Below are positions 33,327 to 42,020 of a stretch of 64,000 nt of DNA, piece after piece (positions within the stretch are counted from its first letter, which is position 1; every line of letters begins with the position of its first letter). The notes beneath the pieces are model-generated. The model searched no databases. It was not told the DNA's origin and saw nothing but the letters and a program-made list of their open reading frames with translations. Source of the stretch: Streptomyces humicola (GTDB lineage: Bacteria; Actinomycetota; Actinomycetes; Streptomycetales; Streptomycetaceae); NCBI RefSeq assembly GCF_024436035.1, contig NZ_JANFNG010000020.1:49056-113055 (forward strand), read 5' to 3'. A program made the translations under genes and the position numbers.

Positions 33327-34191
33327 TGAAGCAGCAGCCTTTCGAGGAGACGGGCGATCAGATCGGCGGCAAGGCCGAGAAAGGCGTAGACCACCAGGCA
33401 GACGACGATCACGTCGGTGCGGAAGAACTCACGCGCCTGGTCCATGAGGAAGCCGATGCCGTTGTCGGCGTTGACGGTCTCGCCGAAGACCAGTGCGAGC
33501 CATGCGGTCGCCAGCGCGTAGCGCAGACCGGTCATTGCGCCCGGCAGCGCACCGGGCAGCAGCACGTGGCGGATCAGGCCCCAGCGGCCCAGCCCGAGCG
33601 ATGTCCCCGCTTCGATCAACTGCGCGTCCACGCCTCGGATCCCGGCATACACGTTGAGGTAGAGGTGGAAGGCGACGCCGAGCGCGATGAGAGTGATCTT
33701 GGGGTCTCGCCGATCCCCAGCCAGATGATGAAGAGCGGGATCATGCCGACGAACGGCACTGCACGCAGCATCTGAACGGCCGCGTCGATCAGGTCCTCGC
33801 CCAGCCGGGAGAGGCCGGAGAGCAGCCCGAGTCCGGTGCCGGTCACCGTGCCGAAAACCAGGCCGACGGCGACACGTTGGAGCGAGACCAGCATGGCCGA
33901 CGGCAGTGTGCCGTCGGAGATCAGGATGCCTGCGGTCCGCGCGATGGTGCCGGGTGAGGCGAGGATGTCGGGTGCCAGGACGCCGGTGGAGCTGAGAACC
34001 TGCCACAGGACCAGCAGCAGAAGGGGGCCGGAGGTGCGGCGCAGCCAGCGCGGTACGGAACGGCTGCGGGCCGTGGTGGAGACGATGCGCTGCAGTGCCG
34101 GGCCGCCGGCGGGATCGGCAGCTGTTGTGCGCGGCCGCTCATCAGGTGATGAAATGACGGATATTTCGGGTGGCGCATCGCCGATGCTCAT
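33299..34191 (-). pseudogene. ssuC: Sulfonate ABC transporter permease, frameshifted
   Basis: The N-terminal frame (start ATG 34191) runs through the first transmembrane helices to FIIWLGIGE, and the rest of a normal SsuC (from PKITLIALGVAFHLYLNVYAG to WRPTFTGK) continues in the next frame down to 33299. The switch is at a C4 run on the coding strand (33701-33704); one extra C would restore a full-length protein of about 297 residues. This is either a true inactivating deletion or a homopolymer sequencing error. Confidence 0.88.
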
Positions 34192-34356
34192 GGAGGGCTC
34201 CGCGTCGGGGGGAGGTGCGTCGGGGGAACGCTTCAGGCGAGTACGCACGGACGGACCACATGGATCACTGCGGGCTGCCGCAGGTGCGCACGCGCATCAG
34301 GAGGCGGTGAATGACGGTGAAAAACGGGGAAGGCGCGAAGAAAAGTCGAAAAGGCG

Positions 34357-34440
34357 TCAGCGACCGCGGCGACACTCGGAGGAGGCCACCCGCAGCAGGT
34401 CGATGTGACCGCGCGTGGTGAGCAGGGCTGAACGCAACAT
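34357..34440 (-). CDS. Cys-containing leader peptide of the ssu operon
   Basis: A 27-codon open frame ahead of ssuC: MLRSALLTTR at the start, then HIDLLRVASSECRRGR to the stop. It belongs to the class annotated in streptomycetes as putative leader peptide upstream of sulfur genes, with one Cys four residues from the end. The promoter places the transcript start at or next to the ATG. A 165-nt untranslated stretch separates it from ssuC. I infer cysteine-responsive attenuation: ribosome progress at the Cys codon could decide transcription or translation of ssuCBA. It aligns without gaps with the peptide at 59628. Confidence 0.8.
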   Translation of the reverse strand: MLRSALLTTRGHIDLLRVASSECRRGR

Positions 34441-34447
34441 GCCGTCG

Positions 34448-34477
34448 AACGTAGCGAGTGGTCCATCGCCCGGTCAA
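34448..34477 (-). promoter_or_regulatory. Promoter of the ssu leader
   Basis: On the minus strand: TTGACC (34472-34477), 18-bp spacer, TACGTT (34448-34453), then 7 bp to the leader-peptide ATG. The layout implies a leaderless or almost leaderless transcript. Confidence 0.7.
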
Positions 34478-34501
34478 CGGCAATCTCGCCACGCGGACAC
34501 C

Positions 34502-34582
34502 GTCCGGGCGCCGTCCGGGCGCCGTCCGGGCGCCGTCCGGGCGCCGCGCGGGCTGCGCCCGGGCTGCGCCCGGGCTGCGCAC
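34502..34582. repeat. Two adjacent 11-bp tandem arrays
   Basis: Four units of GTCCGGGCGCC (34502-34545) followed closely by three of GGGCTGCGCCC (34550-34582, last unit varied). They lie between the stop of the HAD phosphatase gene and the ssu promoter. Confidence 0.9.
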
Positions 34583-34588
34583 GGGAAC

Positions 34589-35263
34589 TCAGCCGCGGAT
34601 GATCCAGTCGTACGCGACGCGCGCGTCGAACTCCCGCTGGCCGCCCGCGAAGACCAGCCCGACCGGCGCGAACGCCGGATCGTCCGCGTGCTCAGGGAGG
34701 TACGGGATCGCAATGCAGCGCATACCGGCCCGCTGGGCCGCGGCGGCGCCCGGTGGCGCGTCCTCCACGACGACGCAGTCCGCGGGGTCCGCGCCGAGCC
34801 GCCTCGCGGCCTCCAGGAAGACGTCCGGCTCCGGCTTGCCCCGCTCGACCTCTTCGGCCGAGACCACCGTGCCGATCAACGCGTCAAGGCCGGTGGCCGC
34901 CAGGACCGCCTCGATCGTCTCCCGCGACGAACCGGAGGCCACGGCCAGCGGGTGCCCTGCCGCGTGCAGCGACTCGGCGAACACCTTCATCTCCGGGAAC
35001 ACCTCGGTGCACGCGCGCGCCAACTCCAGATAGAGCCGGTTCTTGGAGTCCAGCAGCTCCTCCACCGGCGGCGAGAGCTTGTACTCCTCGCGCAGCGACT
35101 CCAACGTCTCCTTGGTGCTGATCCCGACGTAACGGGCGTGGTAGCCCCAGGTGTAGTCGTGCACCCCGTGCGCGGCGAGCAGCCGCCGCATCGCTTCGTA
35201 GTAGTTGGGCTCGCTGTCCACGAGCGTGCCGTCGAGGTCGAAGATGACAGCCGGGGTGGTCAT
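34589..35263 (-). CDS. HAD family phosphatase (beta-PGM-like)
   Basis: A 224-residue HAD subfamily IA hydrolase: motif I FDLDGTLVDSEPNYYEAM, motif II VASGSS, motif III GKPEP and motif IV VVVEDAPPGAAAA. All four are intact, so it should dephosphorylate or isomerise a small sugar phosphate. ATG at 35263; an ATG four codons upstream is possible. Cytoplasmic. No functional link with neighbours is evident. Confidence 0.9.
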   Translation of the reverse strand: MTTPAVIFDLDGTLVDSEPNYYEAMRRLLAAHGVHDYTWGYHARYVGISTKETLESLREEYKLSPPVEELLDSKNRLYLELARACTEVFPEMKVFAESLHAAGHPLAVASGSSRETIEAVLAATGLDALIGTVVSAEEVERGKPEPDVFLEAARRLGADPADCVVVEDAPPGAAAAQRAGMRCIAIPYLPEHADDPAFAPVGLVFAGGQREFDARVAYDWIIRG

Positions 35264-35301
35264 GCCTTCAAGCATGCCAAGGAGCCGGCGCCCGGAGGCG
35301 A

Positions 35302-35787
35302 TCACCTCACCGGAGCCGCCGCCGTTCGCCCCACCCACTCCACCAGAGGCAGCAACCGATGGGGAACGCGCTCGCGCAGCACCACCTCGGTACGGGTGCG
35401 GACCACCCCCGGCATCCGGATCACCCGCTGGATCACGTCCTCCAGATGGGTGTTGTCGCGCGCCGCGACCCGGGTCAGCAGATCGCCGGCGCCGGTGATC
35501 GAGAAGACCTCGATGATCTGCGGGACGGCGGTCAGCCGCTCGCCCACATCGTCCAGACGGCCCTGCGTGACCTCGATGTGCACATACGCCGTCACCGGGT
35601 GGCCGAGCGCGGCCGGGGAGAGCCTCGGCCCGTAGTCGGTGATCACTCCGTCGCGCTCGAGACGGTCGAGCCGCGCCTGCAGCGTGCCGCGCGCGATCCC
35701 AAGGATGCGGGCGTACTCGCGCACGCTGGTGCGCGGTTGCTCCAGCAGCAGCCGCAGGATCCGGGCGTCCAGCTCGTCCACAGCCAT
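35302..35787 (-). CDS. Lrp/AsnC family transcriptional regulator
   Basis: A 161-residue regulator: N-terminal winged helix (VDELDARILRLLLEQPRTSV, ARILGIARGTLQARLDRLE) and a C-terminal RAM/AsnC domain with ITGAGDLLTRVAARD and RVIRMPGVVRTRTEVVLRERV. It likely responds to an amino acid. Its target is not obvious; the gene has no metabolic neighbour on its own strand other than the HAD phosphatase downstream. Confidence 0.92.
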   Translation of the reverse strand: MAVDELDARILRLLLEQPRTSVREYARILGIARGTLQARLDRLERDGVITDYGPRLSPAALGHPVTAYVHIEVTQGRLDDVGERLTAVPQIIEVFSITGAGDLLTRVAARDNTHLEDVIQRVIRMPGVVRTRTEVVLRERVPHRLLPLVEWVGRTAAAPVR

Positions 35788-36001
35788 GGGCCAGCGGCCT
35801 CCATTCGGCGCACAGAAACGAGTCTTTACTGTACCAATGGCGCAGCAAATAGAGCGACGGTTGAGTGGATGGGCGTGCGAATGCTTTGCTCTGTATGCCG
35901 ATGGCATTACCGAAGGCGTTGCGCCGGGCTGCCTCGGGACGGCAAAGGAGCCGCCCACGCCCTCCCCGCAGCGCCTTTCCGTTTCCAGGGGGACCTCACC
36001 G

Positions 36002-36784
36002 TTGAAGCTGAAGAGGACGATCGTCGCGCCCGACCCGGGGCGCACGCGACTGCGCGCAGCTCTGCGTGCCGTGCTCGGCGTCACCGCTGCCGTCACTGCG
36101 GGGTTGCTCGGCGTCCTCCACCCCGGGCTGCTCGTGCTGCGCCTGGAGGAGACGGCCGTCGGCGCACTCGGCGCGGCGATCGCCGTCGCCCTGGTGCTGC
36201 CCCTCACCACGCACGCGGCGACGGACGCCTGGATCCGGCGCACTCTGCACGCCGTGCACAGCGCGACCACCGCCGCCGTGCTTCACCTCGGCGACAGGTC
36301 GTCGTCCACGGACGCCCGAGGGACGGCAACGGCGTTCGAGACGCACGTCGGTGAGCTCGATCTGCTGCTCGGCCGGGTACGGGCGGCCGTCGCACCGCTC
36401 GTGCACCCGCTCAGCCCGCTGCGCGGCCGCAAGGAGCGGGCCCGCAGCGTGCTCGTGCTCCTCGACGACTGCGCACGGCAGGTGCGCGGACTCGCCGAGG
36501 TGGTTGCCGACCCGCGCGCCTCGCACGACGACCGGCTGCTCGCCGCTTGCCGCAGGGTCGAATCGGCGGTGCTGCGGCTGATGGACCCGCACGCCGACGC
36601 GAGCGCCGCAAGCCCGGCGAGTCCTGCGCACGAGTCCGAGCCTCTCCCGGCCCCCGCCGAGAACACCGTCCACCTCGTCCCGGGCGCCGAACGGGCACTG
36701 GCCCATCTGCACGGCCTGGAGCGCGCGCTCATCGAGCTGCACGCCCCGCTGCGCAGCGCGGCGCCCGCCTCCCTCGCCGCCTGA
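36002..36784 (+). CDS. Putative membrane protein, FUSC/aromatic-acid-exporter-like N-terminus
   Basis: About 260 residues. TTG at 36002 lies 8 nt after GGGGGA. The N-terminal 80 residues form two hydrophobic segments (RAVLGVTAAVTAGLLGVLHP and AVGALGAAIAVALVLPLT), and the rest is a helical, Ala- and Arg-rich soluble region with a Pro/Ser linker. This resembles the start of FUSC-type exporters but is too short for a full one. It is divergent from the Lrp gene, so that regulator could control it. Function unknown. Confidence 0.6.
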   Translation: MKLKRTIVAPDPGRTRLRAALRAVLGVTAAVTAGLLGVLHPGLLVLRLEETAVGALGAAIAVALVLPLTTHAATDAWIRRTLHAVHSATTAAVLHLGDRSSSTDARGTATAFETHVGELDLLLGRVRAAVAPLVHPLSPLRGRKERARSVLVLLDDCARQVRGLAEVVADPRASHDDRLLAACRRVESAVLRLMDPHADASAASPASPAHESEPLPAPAENTVHLVPGAERALAHLHGLERALIELHAPLRSAAPASLAA

Positions 36785-36901
36785 CCTTCGCCCAGGTCCT
36801 GCCAGGTCGTGCCCGCCGTCCCCGCGTCCGTCCGCCTCGCACAGGCGGCCTGCGGGTACTAGCGTCAGGCCGGACGAGATCTGCGGAAGACGGGAGCCGT
36901 G

Positions 36902-37954
36902 GTGGCCGGCACGGGAAGGGCGCAGCGCGCGTACATCGGATCGTTCACCTCGGCTGGCGGGAACGGCATCACCACGGTGGCCCACGACCCGCAGACCGGG
37001 GCGCTCACCGAGGTGAACCGGACGGGGACGGTGCCCGACCCGTCGTTCCTCGCGCTGTCACCGGACGCCGCCGTGCTCTACGCGGTCAGCGAGCAGCCCG
37101 AGGGCGGGGCGGCCGCCATCTCCCTCCAGGACCCCGACGCGCCCCGCCCCATCGGCGCCACGGTCCATGTCCAGGGCGGCGCGCCCACCCATCTGTGCGT
37201 GATCGACGGCTACCTGCTCACCGCCAACTACACCTCGGGCAGCATCAGCGTGCTGCCCATCGGGCCCGACGGCGGCGTCGGCGAACCCAGCCAGGTGCTG
37301 ACCCACGAGGGGCGTGGCCCGCATCCGGAGCGTCAGGAAGGCCCGCACGCCCACGCCGTGGTGCCGGATCCCTCGGGACGGTGGATCCTCGGCGCCGACC
37401 TCGGCACCGACACGGTGCGCGTCTACGCCCTCGACACGGCGACCGGCATACTGCGCATCCACGGCGAGGCCGCGTTGCGTCCGGGCACCGGCCCGCGCCA
37501 TCTGGCCTTCCACCCGCGCGGTCACCGCGCCTACGTCGTCAACGAACTGCGCTCCAGCGTCACCGTATTCGCCTGGAATGCCGGCACGGGAACGCTGACC
37601 CCGATCGGCTCGGCGGCGACCGTGTCGCTTGACTCCAGTGATGAGCCCAACTTCCCGTCGGAGGTGGTGGTCTCACCCGACGGACGCTACGTGTGGGTCG
37701 CCAACAGGGGCCACGACTGCATCGCCGTCCTCGATCTCGACGCGGAGGGCGACCACCTGGAGCTCGCCGGCACCACGCCGTGCGGAGGGAACTGGCCGCG
37801 TCACCTCACGCTCGACCCCTCCGGCAGCCGCCTCTACGTGGCCAACGAGCGGTCGGGGGACGTGACCTGGTTCGACGTGGACCCGGAGACGGGGATCCCG
37901 CTGCTCGCCGGATCGGTCCCCGTCCCGGCCGCTTCGTGCGTCGTGTTCGCCTGA
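36902..37954 (+). CDS. Lactonase family beta-propeller (6-phosphogluconolactonase-like)
   Basis: A 350-residue seven-bladed propeller of the YbhE/Lactonase_10 family, which hydrolyses 6-phosphogluconolactone in the pentose phosphate pathway. Blade motifs include YIGSFTSAGGNGI at the start, PHAHAVVPDPSGRWI, GTGPRHLAFHPRGHRAYVVN and VANRGHDCIAVL. No signal peptide. GTG at 36902 follows GGGAG; GTG at 36899 is too close to it. Gene stands alone. Confidence 0.88.
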   Translation: MAGTGRAQRAYIGSFTSAGGNGITTVAHDPQTGALTEVNRTGTVPDPSFLALSPDAAVLYAVSEQPEGGAAAISLQDPDAPRPIGATVHVQGGAPTHLCVIDGYLLTANYTSGSISVLPIGPDGGVGEPSQVLTHEGRGPHPERQEGPHAHAVVPDPSGRWILGADLGTDTVRVYALDTATGILRIHGEAALRPGTGPRHLAFHPRGHRAYVVNELRSSVTVFAWNAGTGTLTPIGSAATVSLDSSDEPNFPSEVVVSPDGRYVWVANRGHDCIAVLDLDAEGDHLELAGTTPCGGNWPRHLTLDPSGSRLYVANERSGDVTWFDVDPETGIPLLAGSVPVPAASCVVFA

Positions 37955-38015
37955 CGTCGCATCGCCGCGCCGTCGTCCTGGTCCGCGGGGCGGGGGGAGC
38001 CGCCCCGGCACGGAG

Positions 38016-38909
38016 TCAGCGCAGTGGGGCCCCTTGGGGCTGCTGAGGCGCGATGCCGAGTGCCGCGGTGTAGCGGTTGAGGACGAGGCGGCCGACCGCC
38101 GGGTAGGAGCCCAGCGCTTCCGCGGCCGCACAGCCGGCGTCCTCGGCAGCGGCCGCAAGCAGCCCGTCGCCGAGTTCGGGGCCGATCAGACACGGCGCGA
38201 GCGCCAGCCTTCCGGAGCCCGATGCGCGCAACTGCTCTGCGGTGTGCGCGATCGCGCCGTCCACATCGATACCGGCGGCCAGCACCGGCACGGCGAGCCG
38301 GGCGGCGAGCAGCAGTCCCGTGACGCCGGCGGCCTGCACGGCCTCCTCACCGCCGACGGTGGCCAGGATGATGCCGTCGGCCGCGGTCGCGACGGTGAAC
38401 AGCCGCGCACGGTCCGCCCGGGCGAGACCCGTCTCGGACAGGCGTACGTGCAGCGCCTCGGCGAGCAGCGGGTGCGGACCGAGGACGTCGGTCAGCTCGA
38501 AGGCCGCTCCGCACTCCGCGGCCGCTTGCCGGATCCGGCCCAGCACCGACGCCTCAGGCCCGGCGAGGAGCGGCACGACCACCGCGGCAGGGACGCCCTC
38601 CGGGCGCTCCCGAACGGCGGCCCTCCCCAACTCGGCCTGGAGCGACGGGTATTCGGAGCTCACATCGTCACCGGTACCGTCGAGATACCCGATACGGGCG
38701 TTGAGTCCGGGCAGCTCCGAGCCTGCGATGCTGAGCACCTCCTCCACCAGCGCACGAACGGCGGGGGAGGGGGCGCCGGGAACGGCGAGGACCAGGGCCG
38801 GTGCGTCCTCAGGCGCGGCCAGAGGCTCCGGGCGCCGGTGCCGACCGGGCTGTCGGGGACGCGGCATTCGTACGGGCAGGCCGGGTGCGGGGCCAGTGGC
38901 AGAGCTCAT
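38016..38909 (-). CDS. CbiX/sirohydrochlorin-chelatase-like protein lacking the first His
   Basis: A 297-residue protein with two CbiX-type half-domains (LVLAVPGAPSPAVRALVEEV; later ALAPCLIGPELGDGLL). In true chelatases the first strand ends in a metal-binding His (AHGSR-type); here it reads AVPGAPSP with no His. LTDVLGPHPLLAEALHVRL retains a His-containing segment. It may be an inactive or altered chelatase-like protein. An Arg/Pro-rich N-terminus of about 35 residues precedes the domain. Same strand as the sugar kinase gene, 170 bp away. Confidence 0.75.
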   Translation of the reverse strand: MSSATGPAPGLPVRMPRPRQPGRHRRPEPLAAPEDAPALVLAVPGAPSPAVRALVEEVLSIAGSELPGLNARIGYLDGTGDDVSSEYPSLQAELGRAAVRERPEGVPAAVVVPLLAGPEASVLGRIRQAAAECGAAFELTDVLGPHPLLAEALHVRLSETGLARADRARLFTVATAADGIILATVGGEEAVQAAGVTGLLLAARLAVPVLAAGIDVDGAIAHTAEQLRASGSGRLALAPCLIGPELGDGLLAAAAEDAGCAAAEALGSYPAVGRLVLNRYTAALGIAPQQPQGAPLR

Positions 38910-38951
38910 GGCGACGCATGCTAACGGTTCCGCACGGGTCCTGGCCTGGCC

Positions 38952-38972
38952 GGGTGGCGGGGTGGGGTGGGG
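38952..38972 (+). other. Possible G-quadruplex motif
   Basis: Four G-runs (GGG at 38952-38954, GGGG at 38959-38962, 38964-38967 and 38969-38972) with short loops, in the upstream region of the CbiX-like gene. In GC-rich genomes such motifs are not rare. Confidence 0.45.
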
Positions 38973-39079
38973 TGCCCGGGTCTGGCGGGATTACTGGCGT
39001 GATCTCCGGAAATCTCCTGCGAAATCAGCTGACATGGGGCGGCGAATGCGCGACGAGCGAACACTGTCAGCGAACGGCG

Positions 39080-40069
39080 TCAGTGAAGGGTGAGCAGCGC
39101 AGGATCCACCGGCAGCGGGAGTGCGCCACCGGCGAGTTCCTCGGCGATGCGCACCGCGCCGTGCAGCGGGTCGCCCTCGGGGGCGGTCAGGCGGACGCCC
39201 GGCAGATACTTCTTCGCCTGATGCCGGAGCGGAGCCAGCAACGGCTCGCCCATCCTGAACAGCCCTCCGGTGAGGGCCACTTCACCACCGTGATCGCGCC
39301 GCACGGCAGCCGCTGCCTGCAGGATGTGCCGGGCAGCCGTGCGCAGGATGTCCGCGGCCACCGGATCCGCATCCGCGCAGCGGGCGACTTCCGGGGCGAA
39401 CGAGGCGAGCACGGCAGCGCGGTCGTTGCGCGGATACAGCTTCCCCGGCAGTTCGGCGGGCGGCCCGAACACGGCCTTGACGCGTGCCAGCAGCGGACTC
39501 GATCCGCCCTCGCGCCCGTCATGAGCGCGCATTGCCGCCTCCAGACCGCAACGCCCGATCCATGCGCCGCCACCGCAGTCGCCGAGCAGGTGTCCCCATC
39601 CGTCGGCGCGCAGCCAGCCGCTGTCACCGAGGCCGGTGCCGATCGCTACCATTCCGGTGCCCGCGGCGACGACGGCACCGGGCCGCATGCCGAGCGCTCC
39701 CACGTACGCCGTCACGGCATCGGCGGCGAGCGCGAGCCGCCCGGGAGGCACGCCGAACGCGGTGTGCAGTGCCGCCGGCAGCCGCTCCCGCAACGCTGTG
39801 CCCAGCGATGCCATTCCGGCGGCTCCGATCGCCGCCGCGCTGAGGCGATCGGCCCCCGTGTCGGCCATGGCGGCCTCGACGGCGGGGCGGAGCAGCGCCA
39901 GCAGGTGGTCGGCGTCGATGCCGCCCGCGCCGGTGCGCACCGGCGCGTCGGCGGCTGTGGCGGCGATCTCCCGGACCGTCGCGTCGCCGTAGAGCCGGAC
40001 GAGTACGAAGCGCAGCCCCGAGCCGCCCGAATCGACCCCCAGGACCCAGCCGGGCGTACGCGGTGTCAC
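39080..40069 (-). CDS. BadF/BadG/N-acetylglucosamine-kinase-type ATPase
   Basis: A 329-residue ASKHA kinase: phosphate-1 motif VLGVDSGGSGLRFVLV, phosphate-2 VAAGTGMVAIGTG and GGGAWIGRCGLEAAM, adenosine motif LTGGLFRMGEPLLAPL. Such proteins phosphorylate N-acetylglucosamine or related amino sugars. The GTG start at 40069 has no good ribosome binding site. No transporter lies beside it. Activators of dehydratases share the fold but usually have Fe-S cysteines that are absent here. Confidence 0.85.
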   Translation of the reverse strand: MTPRTPGWVLGVDSGGSGLRFVLVRLYGDATVREIAATAADAPVRTGAGGIDADHLLALLRPAVEAAMADTGADRLSAAAIGAAGMASLGTALRERLPAALHTAFGVPPGRLALAADAVTAYVGALGMRPGAVVAAGTGMVAIGTGLGDSGWLRADGWGHLLGDCGGGAWIGRCGLEAAMRAHDGREGGSSPLLARVKAVFGPPAELPGKLYPRNDRAAVLASFAPEVARCADADPVAADILRTAARHILQAAAAVRRDHGGEVALTGGLFRMGEPLLAPLRHQAKKYLPGVRLTAPEGDPLHGAVRIAEELAGGALPLPVDPALLTLH

Positions 40070-40106
40070 GCGGGGCAGATTACCGGAGCCGGCGCCCGCC
40101 GGCCGG

Positions 40107-40781
40107 TCAGGGAAGACGCCAGTCCACGGGCTCCGCGCCCTGCTGCGCGAGCAGCTCATTGGTGCGGCTGAACGGCCGGGAACCGAAGAAGCCACGGTCG
40201 GCCGACATGGGGGAGGGGTGCGACGACTCGATGGCGGGCAGCGCGCCGAGCAGCGGGCGCAGGTTGCGCGCGTCCCGTCCCCACAGTACGGACACCAGAG
40301 GCTTACCCCGTGCCGTCAGTGCCCGGATCGCCTGTTCCGTGACCTCCTCCCAGCCCTTGCCCCGGTGCGCCGCGGGCCTGCGCGGGGCCGTGGTCAATGC
40401 CCTGTTGAGGAGCAGCACCCCGTGGCGCGTCCACGGTGTCAAGTCGCCATTGGACGGCGGGGGGAACCCCAGATCGGTGCTGTACTCGCGGAAGATGTTG
40501 ACCAGACTGCCAGGCAGCGGGCGTACCTCGGGCGCGACCGAGAAGCTCAGCCCTACGGCATGGCCGGGTGTGGGGTAGGGGTCCTGGCCGACGATGAGAA
40601 CCCGCACATCGTCGAAGGGCTGCTGGAAGGCGCGCAGCACATTCGGTCCCGACGGCAGGTACGTGCGGCCCGCGGCGATTTCCGCACGCAGGAAATCGCC
40701 CATGGCGCCGATTCTCCCAGCCACCGGCTCCAGCGCCTTCGCCCAGCCCGCTTCGACGATCTCGTTCAAGGGTCGTGCCAC
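40107..40781 (-). CDS. ung: Uracil-DNA glycosylase, family 1
   Basis: A 224-residue enzyme removing uracil from DNA in base-excision repair. Catalytic motif A GQDPYP (65-70, Asp67) and the HPSPMS motif with His188 are intact, and LLLNRALTT carries the uracil-recognition Asn. I chose GTG at 40781, which gives the usual streptomycete N-terminus [19 protein letters not shown]; an ATG at 40817 would add 12 residues. Confidence 0.96.
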   Translation of the reverse strand: MARPLNEIVEAGWAKALEPVAGRIGAMGDFLRAEIAAGRTYLPSGPNVLRAFQQPFDDVRVLIVGQDPYPTPGHAVGLSFSVAPEVRPLPGSLVNIFREYSTDLGFPPPSNGDLTPWTRHGVLLLNRALTTAPRRPAAHRGKGWEEVTEQAIRALTARGKPLVSVLWGRDARNLRPLLGALPAIESSHPSPMSADRGFFGSRPFSRTNELLAQQGAEPVDWRLP

Positions 40782-40829
40782 GGTCGGCCACTCTACTGGC
40801 TTACCGGGCACGCCCATTCACACGTCCAT

Positions 40830-41915
40830 TCAACTGGTCACCGCGGCCCGCACGCACAGCACGTCCGGCAGATGCGAGGCGATCAACTGCCACGAATCGC
40901 CGTCATCCGCGCTCGCATAGACCTCCCCGTTGCGGTTGCCGAAATACACGCCCGCCGGATCGTTGTCGTCCAGGCACAGCGCGTCGCGCAGTACTGCGCC
41001 GTAGTGTTCGCTCGCCGGAAGCCCCGCGGACAGCTTCTGCCAGCTCTTCCCCGCGTCCTCCGTACGGTAGACACGGCAGTGCTTGCCCGCCGGGAAGCGG
41101 TCGGAGTCGGCCTGGAGCGGGAAGACGTATGCCACACCGCCGCGCCGCGGATGCGTGGCCACCGGGAAACCGAAGTCGGCGGGCAGCCCCTCGGCGATCG
41201 ACGTCCAGCTGCGGCCCGCGTTGTCGCTGCGGTAGACACCGCCGTGGTTCTGCAGGAACAGCCGGTCGGGATCCTCGGAGTCCTGCGCCACCTTGTGCAC
41301 GCACTGTCCGAACTGCGGGTATCGCTCGGGCAGGAAGGTGGTCTGCACGCCGGTGTTGAACGGCGCCCAGCTCTTCCCGCCGTCGAGGGTGCGGTAGACG
41401 CCACCGGTGGAGACGGCGATCGTCACTGCATCGGCGTCCCGCGGATCGGTCACCACGGTGTGCACCGCCTGTCCGCCGAACCCCGCGGCCCACTGCTCCC
41501 GCTGCGGGTGCTCCCACAGCGCCCGTACCAGGGAGAAGGTCTCGCCCCCGTCCTCGGAGCGGAACAGCGCGCCCGGTTCCGTGCCCGCGTAGACCACGTC
41601 GGGCGCCTCGGCCCCGGCGGGCTTCAGCTGCCAGACCCGTTCCAGCGACGCGTCGGTGTCGCGCGGGAACTTCACCGCCGGGCGCTGCGGCTCGTGCCAC
41701 GTCGAGCCCAAGTCGTCCGAGCGGAACACCGACGGACCCCAGTGCGAGCTGTCGGCGCCGACGAGCAGCCTCGGCACTGCGCGCCGGGTGTCGATCCCGA
41801 TCGCGTAGACCGCCTGCATCGGAAAGCGCGGGCCGCTGAACTCCCACTTGCCGCCGTGTCCGCGTCCCAGGAACAGCCCCTTATTGGTGCCGACCCCGAG
41901 CACCACCTCTGCCAT
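40830..41915 (-). CDS. BNR/Asp-box beta-propeller protein
   Basis: A 361-residue propeller of the WD40/YVTN/BNR-like class. Six Asp-box-like repeats are visible: SDDLGSTWHEP, SEDGGETFSLV, TLDGGKSWAPF, SDNAGRSWTSI, TEDAGKSWQKL and SADDGDSWQLI. No signal peptide and no obvious sialidase catalytic residues, so it may be a cytosolic binding or sensor protein. Function unknown. 48 bp upstream of ung on the same strand. Confidence 0.82.
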   Translation of the reverse strand: MAEVVLGVGTNKGLFLGRGHGGKWEFSGPRFPMQAVYAIGIDTRRAVPRLLVGADSSHWGPSVFRSDDLGSTWHEPQRPAVKFPRDTDASLERVWQLKPAGAEAPDVVYAGTEPGALFRSEDGGETFSLVRALWEHPQREQWAAGFGGQAVHTVVTDPRDADAVTIAVSTGGVYRTLDGGKSWAPFNTGVQTTFLPERYPQFGQCVHKVAQDSEDPDRLFLQNHGGVYRSDNAGRSWTSIAEGLPADFGFPVATHPRRGGVAYVFPLQADSDRFPAGKHCRVYRTEDAGKSWQKLSAGLPASEHYGAVLRDALCLDDNDPAGVYFGNRNGEVYASADDGDSWQLIASHLPDVLCVRAAVTS

Positions 41916-42020
41916 GGCGCATCACCACCTCCGAGATGCCGGAGGACCAGGGAGGGCCTCCGCACCACAGAGTCTGCACCGCTCCACTGACAATGACCCG
42001 CTGCGTGCAGTCGTCCCAGG

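Noticed and set aside
33701..33704. Programmed ribosomal frameshift in ssuC
   Set aside because: No slippery heptamer or downstream pseudoknot is apparent, and the neighbouring ssuD is clearly decayed, so a deletion or sequencing error is simpler.
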